From: Siphonodentalium dalli
Taxonomy: Eukaryota; Mollusca; Scaphopoda; Gadilida; Siphonodentaliidae
Reading direction: 5' to 3'
Length of the DNA: 64,000 nt
Assembly (NCBI GenBank): GCA_032622095.1
Contig: CP136061.1
Coordinates: 134,131,587 to 134,195,586 of the forward strand
Below, piece by piece: positions 55,663 to 64,000 of this stretch (position 1 is the stretch's first letter; every line of letters starts with the position of its first letter). The notes under the pieces are model-generated. The model searched no databases. It saw nothing but the letters and a program-made list of their open reading frames with translations, and had not been told where the DNA came from. The position numbers and the translations under genes are program-made.

Positions 55663-57130
55663 TATGAACATCTGCTTATTTCAGTGTTTCAAAGTGATGC
55701 CATGAGAAACATGATACATGTAATTAAACTTGCATAAAGTTTGCAACAACCAGAATGACCCCACTCAGGTCATGTGTTGGTAACGGGCGGGCATGCGTAT
55801 TTGTGACGTCACACATAATTTACCGTATACCATGTCGATGAAATTTTCTATCACACTACTATTCAAGAAAAAAATCATGTGACATCCGGCAGTGGTTGTC
55901 CATTAGCGTGGAATCTGCAATGGACCATCGCGATGAAAAGAAAATGTGATACTACACAACTTTCGATGTGATAAATGACAATTGAAGTACTTTTTTATTT
56001 ATAAAGAGATCAATAAATAATTTCATAATAGATCAATTTCGTTTGTTAGCTTAATGAAAACAAGCTGCGATGTCATGACATCAAAATATCATTTGTCTTT
56101 GAGTGCCAGAATCTTATAAATGCAGACATGCTTTAATTATATAACATGGGATATTCATATACAGTCTACCAGAACAGCACGCGTTTCTGTATTAACCCTC
56201 ATTTCTAGTCATGTTTCTATACTTATAGATGCGCTGAATCTGGTGGAACTCAGGTCTGAAGGTGGCATCCTTAGTTACCAGCTTAATTACATACATGTAC
56301 ATTGTATAACATTCACTATATACATTATTTAGTTTTTTTTTTTAAATATCGTAATGTCCCAAAATAATCTCATCAAAACAGACACAATAGTTTGAAACAC
56401 ATGGAGTAGCAATTGAACATTTCAATGAGCATAATTTGAGTAAAAAAGTTAAATAACTAACTAAAATAAAATAAAGGGAGAGAAAAACAAGAGTGATCGG
56501 CAGATGTTTAACCCATACCTTGGCGCTAGCGATTAGCTATAACTGATAATTGGTCAAAGATATGATCACAGTAATACATATATCAGTACCTAACTTAAAA
56601 TCAAAAGCTCAAATAATTTGTCTTAAGAAGGGGTTAAAGTAATTGGGGTGGGGGAAGAGTCGTTTTAAATCTCATAACTCTGTCCCTATTCATACCAGGA
56701 CCTCTCACTGTGAGATCCAATTGTTTAGCCATTAATCAATTTGACAGATAGGATAAACAATTATACAGCCAGCAGGTTGTTCATCTTTACCTTCATACAA
56801 CCACCCCCTAGAGCTCTGTAACAATGTCATCACTCAATTAATAAAAGATTTCGCTTGGAATGACATCTATTAAAGGTACCCTCATATACTCTGGATATTG
56901 GATGTTCACGTGGCAATTTATTGATATCATTATATTACATGCAACTATTGCAATAAAATCTTCATATTTTCAAAACAGGACATCACACCTAATTAATGGT
57001 ATACAACTAAAACAAATTAGAGTCAATGACAATTTTTTTTTTTAATTAAATAATTTTTGTATTATTATAAATGTTTTAAAATATTTTTTGCGTGTTAAAT
57101 TGAGCGAGGAAATTCCATCTAAAAAAATAT
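55663..57130. other. Unannotated sequence with a CRE-like site
   Basis: TGACGTCA, the full CRE palindrome, is at 55804-55811 in a locally GC-richer patch. The phrase GGCAGATGTTTAACCCATAC at 56499 recurs at 27982. No gene recognised. Confidence 0.4.
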
Positions 57131-58003
57131 GAACAAGAGCTACGCTGGGCGTGCAAAATACGCCCTCTCTTGGGTCGGCGGAAACTGGTAAAAAGGGGCA
57201 TAACTCTGGTAAAAATTGGCGGACGGAACTCAAATTTGAACTTGACCTGTGATTTGGTGGGAGAAAGTAATATACCAAATTATCATTGAATCCGATAAGC
57301 TCTAGTAAAGTTATCATTCGAACTTGAGCTGTCTTTTCTCCTAATAAACCCACATACCAAATTTGATTGAAATCGGTTCACTCTAACTAAAGTTATCATC
57401 CGGACAACAAATTTCAGGGATTTTCTAAGTCAAATTACATCAAAAAAGGGGCCATAACTCTCGCAAAAATTATCGGATTAAAACGAAATTCGGACTTGAG
57501 CTGTATTTCGATATATGTAATCCACAAAAAAACGGGTTTTGCGTATAAACATTCCAAAATCGAGTTATCATCCGGAAACCAAAAAACATAAGAAAAACTG
57601 AATTTTCTGAGTCGAAAAAGGGGCATAACTCTGCCAAAAATGGTCGGACAGAACCCAAGTTCGAACTTGACCTGTGTTTTGGTGGGAGAAAGTAATATAC
57701 CAAATTTGGATTCATTCCGATAAACTATACTAAAGTTATCATCCGGACAACAAATTTCAAGGATTTTCTAAGTAAAAAAACGTCAAATAAGGGGCATAAC
57801 TCCGGTGAAAATTGGCGGGCGGAACCCAAATTCAAACTTGAACTTACTTTTCGGCTAATAAACCGACATACCAAATTTTATTAAATTTGGTTCACTCTAA
57901 CTAAAGTTATCATCCGGAAACCAGGTTAACGGACGGACGCCCGGACGGCCGGACAGACCAATACTATAATAGTCGGCCGTTTTTTCAAATGGGCGTATAA
58001 AAA
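57131..58003 (+). repeat. Tandem element H1, four units with GGAC tail
   Basis: Begins GAGCTACGCTGGGCGTGCAA with a GGGCGT ... ACGCCC hairpin. Units are marked by GGGGCATAACTC at 57195, 57448, 57619 and 57791, and each carries ACTAAAGTTATCATCCGGA. It ends GGACGGACGCCCGGACGGCC then AGTCGGCCGTTTTTTC. The roughly 172 bp unit and tail follow the same plan as 4890-5480. Reverse frames through it are not genes. Confidence 0.85.
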
Positions 58004-58020
58004 TCAAAATTTTGAATTAA

Positions 58021-58280
58021 AAAAAAAAAAAAAGAGTCATAACTCCTTTAAAATAAATCGGATCGAACCCATATTCAAACTCGAACTGTATTTTGAGATG
58101 AGAAAGGTATATACATGTACAAAATTTGGTTCTGATCAAATAGAAAATGTTAAGAGTTATCGCATTATACATAAAGTGTCTACGAACGGACAGACAGACA
58201 GACATAGATGGACGGACAGACGAGTGGTCAATCCGGACATTGACACTATGTGTACCATACTATGGTATAGGTACACATAA
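58021..58280 (+). repeat. Tandem-type element H2, one unit with tail
   Basis: One unit: GTCATAACTCCTTT, GGATCGAACCCATATTCAAA, ACAAAATTTGGTTCTGATCA. The tail is CGGACAGACAGACAGACAT and GAGTGGTCAATCCGGACA. It is a near relative of 58858-59350. Confidence 0.8.
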
Positions 58281-58857
58281 AAAGTTTTATCTCATGCAGA
58301 GTACAGGAAAAATATATCAAACCTGGTGTGCCCCTTTAATATTTCAATTCACATTTGTAATCAATTGAAATCAATGTTGAAAAAGCTTTCCATTAATATA
58401 TAGATAAAACAAACTAGACCTACAGTTCTAAAAGTGTTATGAACAATTATTTTGTTCTCATAGACTGATACAGAGCTCTCAAGTTTTTAAAAGTTTGAAA
58501 ACCAAAGTTGTCTTCCCATGCAACCAACAAAATTCCAATAGTAATGCTATTAAACAATGAAACCAGATTATGCCTTTAAGATGAAATATAAATAACCATG
58601 CATATAAAATATAATAGTATAAACATTCCATCTATGATATCTCATCATATGGCCAGAGATACTTTATAGAGTATAAAGTATATCTGATATGGCCAATACA
58701 TCTCCTCAATACAAGAGAGAGACAACTTCATGGCATTGTTACTGGATACTATCTCTGTGTGAGAAGACAACTTCATAGCATTGTGAACCTGAATTATTAG
58801 ATACTATCTAGACAGTGCAACCTGTGTATCTTTGATATATTTTAGCAATGAATAAAA
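58281..58857. other. Unannotated AT-rich sequence
   Basis: Between 58700 and 58800 a phrase with GACAACTTCATGGCATTGT repeats twice (58731 and 58768). No gene. Confidence 0.4.
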
Positions 58858-59350
58858 TAATCAAAGGGCCATAACTCCATTAAAAAGTACCGGATCAAAC
58901 CCATATTCGAACTCGATCTGTATTTTGAGTTGAGAAACTCACATACAAAATTTTGTTCCTATCAGTGGAAAAATTGTTGATTTATCGAAGCATTCATGAA
59001 TTCTATGTCAAAGGGCCATAACTTCATTAAAAAATATCGGATCAAACCCATATTCAAACTCGATATGTATTTTGGGCTGAGCAACTCGCATACCAAATTT
59101 GGGTATGGCAGCATGCATGAATTCTAAGTTGAAAAAGGGCCATAACTCCGTAAAAAAAACTCGGATCAAACCCATATTCGAACTCGATCTGTATTTGGTG
59201 CTGAGAAATTCATATACAAAATTTGGTTCCGATCATATAGAAAATATTTCAGTTATCGCACCATGCGTAAAGTGTCTACAGACAGACGGACGGACTAACG
59301 ACGAGTGGTCAATCCGGACAACGACACACTGTTTACCATACTATACATAA
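58858..59350 (+). repeat. Tandem element H3, three units with tail
   Basis: GGGCCATAACT at 58866, 59013 and 59137, each followed by GGATCAAACCCATATTC. It ends with AGACAGACGGACGGACT and GAGTGGTCAATCCGGACAAC. H2 and H3 share the tail and unit, so they are two copies of one family. Confidence 0.85.
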
Positions 59351-59549
59351 AAAGGTATAAAAGTATAAAAGTATAAAAGAAAAAGAAGAAAAGTGGGGGG
59401 GGGGGGGGGGGGTATGGCAGGAAAAGTAAGAAAGACAGACCTATAAGATGGATAGGACAGAAAGTGAGTTATGGACAGATAGATAGAAGTAAAGAGTGTG
59501 GTAGTGGATACATGTACATATAATATCTTAGATGGCCATGTCTGTCGTC
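59351..59549. other. Simple-sequence flank
   Basis: (AAAAGTATA)n-like start and a G16 run at 59396-59411, then unannotated sequence. Confidence 0.6.
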
Positions 59550-59662
59550 CGAGGTCTTATATGTGCGACGCTCCCGATGGGAGACTTGCATATATATGGG
59601 AATGCACTGGCACAGGATATTTAATGCTGCACTAGCATGGCTCCCGTCTTGAAAGGGATAAT
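59550..59662. mobile_element. Family C MITE, left-truncated
   Basis: GAGGTCTTATATGTGCGACG / TTGCATATATATGGGAATGC foldback, GGCACAGGATATTTAATGC and a decayed end GAAAGGGATAATG (TTAA lost). Confidence 0.7.
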
Positions 59663-60089
59663 GACGTTTTGTTGGAGTTACTTCAGCTCCAGTGACTGGA
59701 CGCGATCCAAGCTGCAAGGAAGAGTTCAGATGCCTCCCAAGTTCGCAATGCAAGCTCTGTCAACTAACCAATCACTGCTATGCATTCCTCGGCCAGCGAA
59801 CTAGTCACTGTCATGCATTTCGGAGCACGGAGCATAGCAAAGGAATGCAACTGTATGGGGATTCATCACACAGATGCATGGCTGAAATGGTTACAAGCAA
59901 CTAATTATATAGAGTTTCAAGAATATTCCATGTACGCAACCAATGTTATTGGCAAATTCAAGGTTAAATTGAAATTGACGTGAAGTTGATCAATTGGGAT
60001 GATCATTGATTGCTCTTGCTTTACTATGATACTATCATTGTATCATTGCCAAAAAGCATCAATTTGCAATGACCATAATCATATAGAAA
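59663..60089. other. Unannotated, slightly GC-rich stretch
   Basis: 59690-59900 is GC-richer and has competing short frames (70 and 67 codons). GCATTCCTCGG/GCATTTCGGAGCACGGAGCA words hint at local duplication. No domain recognised. Confidence 0.35.
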
Positions 60090-60375
60090 CAATATAACGG
60101 ACCTTTGGAATAACGAACCTTCAGAATAATGGACCCTCGTCACAACTTGCAGTTGTCGTTTTGAGAGACGGCTATTCCGAAAAATTATATTTTAAGTGGA
60201 ACTATATTCTGCCGATAGTACCCAGCAGTATTTTATTATGTCTATAATGTGTAATCTATAGGCGATTTATAATGCTGTCCAGTCACACGGATTGTACTCA
60301 TAAAGTGCACTTTCGGAATTACGGACCTTCGGAATTATGGACCTTCGGAATAGCGGACCTTCAGAATAATGACCC
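60090..60375 (-). repeat. Scattered CCTTCGGAATA words, relative of the 33.3 kb array
   Basis: GGACCTTTGGAATAACGAAC and CCTTCAGAATAATGG at 60099-60134, then GGACCTTCGGAAT three more times at 60320-60372. This is the reverse complement of the 33309-33441 unit. About 190 bp of unrelated sequence separates the two clusters, so they may be the inverted ends of one element or two array remnants. Confidence 0.75.
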
Positions 60376-60798
60376 GTCCCCCTGTCGTCCACCGTTTCGG
60401 GATGCCTACAAAATTGTATTTTTGTTCTTGGTCACTGGTGGATTTTTTTTCTTCTTTTCATTCTGCATCTAATGAAAAGGCATGACCGAGGAAGCTGGTG
60501 TTATTATTGTGTTCGCATAGCTAATTTAGCACTAGACCAAGCCAGTTTGTCCATCCTGCATTTATACATTATTATATGATAGGCCTTTATTAGCAAAGGC
60601 CGATGTCTAAACCAAAGGCTATATTTATATGCATAATTATCGAAGTCTACTCGAATCCAAAATGATCTTGCATGATTAATCAAGCATTCGCATCATAACC
60701 ATGCATTATGCTTAAATAGGCATATATATATTTTCATGACTATTTACATGATCCTTCGCAAGGTCTTCCCCTTAACAGCATTCTGTGGTCATTCGATA
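60376..60798. other. Unannotated non-coding sequence
   Basis: No feature recognised. Confidence 0.35.
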
Positions 60799-60965
60799 CA
60801 GTAATGCCCTAAGTAATCGACCCCTTAACCACAGCAGAATTATGGGTAACTTTTCAGGATTTAGTCGAAAATATGGATTGTTGCCATTCATCGGAATATT
60901 CTCGGGGAGAAATGTTACCCATAATTCTGCTGTGGTTAAGGGGTCGATTACTTAGGGCATTAATG
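60799..60965. mobile_element. Family A MITE, right inner arm deleted
   Basis: Full left arm (TAAGTAATCGACCCC, AACTTTTC), then CTCGGGGAGA joins directly to the outer right arm (TACCCATAATTCTGC ... GGGGTCGATTACTTA). Confidence 0.88.
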
Positions 60966-61211
60966 TATGCCTTGCATATAATCTTACTCAGAAAAAAAGC
61001 ACAACCGCGAAGCCACAGACTTCAGAAAAATCAACAATTGGTTGCCGGTTGTGGCGACAGCTAACTCTGACTTGATGGTCACGCTGTCACTCCATGTGGT
61101 CAATTTGGGGGGGGGGGGGGGGGGTTGCTTTCATGCACATGCAATGTAGAATATGTGCATTTCTTACAATCGAGATAACTTTCTTGTTTTCCGTGTGGTA
61201 TATTTTAAATT
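60966..61211. other. Unannotated sequence with a G18 run
   Basis: Poly-G at 61107-61124. Nothing else recognised. Confidence 0.5.
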
Positions 61212-61290
61212 CAGAGTCGCTCAGTTTTAAATTCGTGCACCGATGGGTGCGCGAAAAATAGTAACTGCGCGAATTTAAATACAAGTAAGG
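61212..61290. repeat. Family K small palindromic repeat, copy 1
   Basis: CTCAGTTTTAAATTCGTG, the hairpin GCACCGATGGGTGC, GAAAAATAGT and a closing GAATTTAAATACAAGTA. The outer TAAATTCG / CGAATTTA pair and the inner GCACC / GGTGC pair nest. Confidence 0.75.
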
Positions 61291-61565
61291 AAGGGGGATG
61301 TGCTTCCGTGCATCTTCAGTCTGCAATATGCGTATTTCAACATTAATGCTGTTACAATGATTTGTTGCTATATACTAGTATACTTATATCATATATATCA
61401 GTAATGGTTTTGATGTTGGTTGCCCCCATGTAAATTATTGTCCTACAAGCCTAATATTCGTTCCGACCTTCCGTAATGTATAAATGTAACTAGTCAACAT
61501 ATATATAGCCCTCTTGTTTCCCTCAGACTGTGGTTATAGGTATAAGCTCAGGGGTCGTACTGTAT

Positions 61566-61648
61566 TTCACTCAGTTTAAATTCACGCACCGATGGGTGCA
61601 TGAAAAATAGTCCCATACTGGGTGAATTTAAATACGAGTATTAAAGGT
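61566..61648. repeat. Family K small palindromic repeat, copy 2
   Basis: Same plan: CTCAGTTTAAATTCACG, GCACCGATGGGTGC, GAAAAATAGT and GTGAATTTAAATACGAGTA. The bases beside the stem differ from copy 1 (CACG with GTG versus CGTG with CGCG), partly in matching ways on the two sides. Confidence 0.75.
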
Positions 61649-61653
61649 ATCTT

Positions 61654-61812
61654 CAAATAAGTAAATTTCAAACATACACTTTCAAATCTTGTCAGATTAA
61701 CAAATTTCAAATAAATATAGTTTTAAATCTTGTCAAATAAGCTAATTTCAAACATGCAGTTTAAAATATTGACAAATGAGCAAACTTCAAATATTCAGTT
61801 TCAAATCAATAG
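61654..61812 (+). repeat. Degenerate tandem repeat, four units of about 40 bp
   Basis: Units start CAAATAAGTAAATTTCAAAC at 61654, CAGATTAACAAATTTC at 61693, CAAATAAGCTAATTTC at 61734 and CAAATGAGCAAACTTC at 61773. Confidence 0.85.
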
Positions 61813-63379
61813 ATTTTTTGTTGTTTTTTTTTTAATTCTTGAATATACAGAAGCTAATAAGACAAAATATCAACAGCAGCCAAAACTTCTAAGAAAAATA
61901 CCTTCTTATTTGGCAATTCAGCATGCAATGATAATCCTTCAGGCATCTTGAAAATAAACACAAAGTTTACGAGACTTGGCAAATCCTTCTGTCAATGTCG
62001 CTGAACAGAGATCTGGCTCGAGTGGCGTATAGAACAGGAAACCCAAAATCTGGTGTATTTATCGAAATACATCATAGCTATACCTTAGACAGGCAGGACA
62101 ATTTATAGCGAGATATCTATTCACAGGTGAAGTCAGTTCAATGGGGAGGTTCAATGGATGAATAATTACCCAGACACAATAGAGGACCTATTCACAGATC
62201 AGACAACTGACTGGCGGAGGGGAGACAATTTGTGAGAATGTTCATGGGTCACCTGAACCAAGGTAAGTTTAATGAAAGGTCAGATCACTAATCAGAACTG
62301 GGTCGTTAGTTCTATCAAATGATTCTGTTTACTAATGTTAGCTTAATGATAATACCACCCCTGGTTAAATGGTCCAGTTAATTTGCTAAATGAAGTGGGG
62401 GGGGGGGGGGGGGGTCCTGCTGATTTGACTATGATGTTAGTGGGTTTAGCTACCAGTATGATTTTTGTATGGCCTTGGCTAATCCGAATAATTCAATGAA
62501 AAGTCATTATCTGTACAAAACATTCAAGAACATATATATATTTTTAAATATTTTAATAATGTATGAGTTGATTATTGCAAATGGCCATAAGGTGATAGCC
62601 TGGTTTACGAACACCTCCTAAAACTTTTTCCTCAACATTGTAAAAAAACTAAATTTAACATTTTTTTCGATTGGTTTACTGGTATGTTCACACTGATTAA
62701 AATATGAAGTACATGTACATGTATGTTGTCACAGTGATGAAGAAAATATTTGGCGGCAGAGTCTCACATTCTTTTCAATTATTAGTCGAGGAACCCACCC
62801 ATCAAAGCTCAGAGTAATCATATATATCGATTTTTGAAGTTTGTTATTTCTCGAGATGTGTAATAATATGTGACCCAGAAACACGTTGTCAAACGGAGTG
62901 TCTCAGACAAAATTGCAAATGAAGATGGGTAACTCCAGAATCAAGTGGTAATACAGTCAAATTTTGTGAGACCTTAGTGATAATACGGCCTTATTTTGTT
63001 GAACAAATGTTGATAAATAACAAGTTTTGGGAAATTTGATACCATAGTTGACAGTGGTTAGCGTTATTTTGTTGCAATAAATCGATTCTGATATCTATTA
63101 TTAAAGGCATATTTTTAAGAAATGTTGTTGTTGCTGTATCTTGATGGCATGGGTATTGAGTACCTTTAATGGGAAGAGATACCTCAATTTATTCATATAA
63201 TTTGAGCTTATTGTATTCAAAACTCCTGTGAAGTTCCTGGACAATTCTGCTATTTGTCAATTGTTGAGGTGGTGATCCATAATTTTATTTATATATTTTT
63301 TCCCCCTCATGCATCTGCTATTTTTTAATCCAAATGTCCGTAAACCAGGCTATTTTATTGTTATGGCCAAACCAAGATG
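61813..63379. other. Unannotated sequence with a G18 run and a donor-like site
   Basis: Poly-G at 62397-62414. CCAAG-GTAAGT at 62259-62269 is a good splice donor by itself, preceded by a short frame MFMGHLNQ; with no acceptor partner or longer ORF I do not call an exon. Confidence 0.4.
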
Positions 63380-63504
63380 CAAGCCTGTATATAGTGTGTC
63401 TGACATATGCAGAATGAGGTCCCCAGAGGTTGAGTTTAGTGACACTATCCCACACAGCGGCCTATCATCACCAAATTCACCCTCTGGGAAGCTCATTCTG
63501 CTCA
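63380..63504. mobile_element. Family B element, left part
   Basis: Outer end CAAGCCTGTATATAGTGTG and a complete but diverged left palindrome ending CTCATTCTGCTCATC; the middle and right end are missing. Confidence 0.85.
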
Positions 63505-64000
63505 TCAGTGTTAAGTATCAAACAAAATTCACATGAGCATTGCCACATACTGTGAACAACTTTAAATTCTGGTATCAATTTTCGTAGTTCAACCACTTAT
63601 GACTTTTTCGTGGGTTCGTAAATTTGTGGGTCTGCCGGTACTAACTGTCACCTCCAAATCCCCAAAAATTAAATTGGCATTTAAAAGAAAATATTTAACT
63701 TCAAAGTAGTAGGTTATCAGTCGACAAGGTCTTGTCGAACAGCAACATGCCTCCAAAACTAAGATAGTTACATGGTAAACCACAGTTATCAAATATCAAG
63801 GCAGGATCAACCCCATAAATAAATATCATGTTCAATAAGATCAGAGCTGGGCTTTATCCCTGACCCACGCCGATAGCCCTACATACTTCGGCTTCTTTGT
63901 ATAGATATGAGAGGTGAAGAGGTTCATCCATGCTGGGTCAAGGCCAGGCAGTTATCAGAAGAAATAATCCTCATACAAACGACAGTACAAGATGGCTGAG
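63505..64000. other. Unannotated sequence at the window edge
   Basis: A 67-codon reverse frame at 63589-63792 has no motif. Nothing else recognised. Confidence 0.35.

Noticed and set aside
59692-59983. Possible recombinase-like tail in a 67-codon frame
   Set aside because: A loose resemblance (MGIHHTDAWLKWL) to the end of tyrosine recombinases without the His-x-x-Arg or nucleophile in proper spacing.
62259-62269. Splice donor CCAAG-GTAAGT
   Set aside because: No supporting exon, acceptor or conserved frame; a consensus donor alone is frequent by chance in 64 kb.

Overview
The window is repeat-dense, AT-rich animal DNA in which I can identify no intact host gene. The organism is most likely a lophotrochozoan, probably a bivalve mollusc. 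This rests on a DIRS-type tyrosine-recombinase retrotransposon, several tandem arrays that run into short GGAC/GGACGGAC tails (a style I associate with mollusc genomes), and a roughly 160 bp tandem repeat inside a helentron-like element that resembles the bivalve pearl/BIV160 group. The assignment is inference; no search was possible.

Layout. Positions 1-4131 hold the 3' part of a decayed DIRS element: gag-like ORF, reverse transcriptase/RNase H ORF with stops and frameshifts, tyrosine recombinase ORF with the catalytic residues still visible, then inverted and direct terminal repeats. From 4.9 to 6.5 kb there is a 175 bp tandem array and the first copy of double-palindrome family B. From 6.8 to 20 kb the DNA is AT-rich and littered with foldback elements. 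20.8-23.1 kb holds composite element 1: two near-identical 450 bp arms around 902 bp. 23-42 kb has more of families A, B and C plus minisatellites at 29.6 and 33.3 kb. 42.98-44.82 kb holds composite element 2, with the same architecture (arms of about 461 bp around 915 bp). 46.5-52 kb is a nested structure: a bivalve-type repeat interrupted by two helentron-like elements with 17 and 11 internal units of about 160 bp. 57-59.4 kb has further tandem elements; the rest is sparse.

Four small-element families dominate. Family A (19 copies or fragments) is a near-perfect palindrome of about 210 bp with CAGTAATG termini beside TA. Family B (14 copies) is about 400-450 bp, with two separate 90 bp palindromes inside inverted ends. 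Family C (8 copies, plus a separate element at 38.07 kb) has TTAA targets and CCCTTT termini like piggyBac MITEs. Family D is the helentron-like pair.

The most interesting observations are the two composite elements with homologous arms and unrelated interiors, the covariation of diagnostic bases between the two arms of each family A palindrome, and the higher-order structure inside the helentron-like elements. Two short unlisted ORFs (10650-10811 and 52471-52638) stand out from their surroundings and could be coding remnants.
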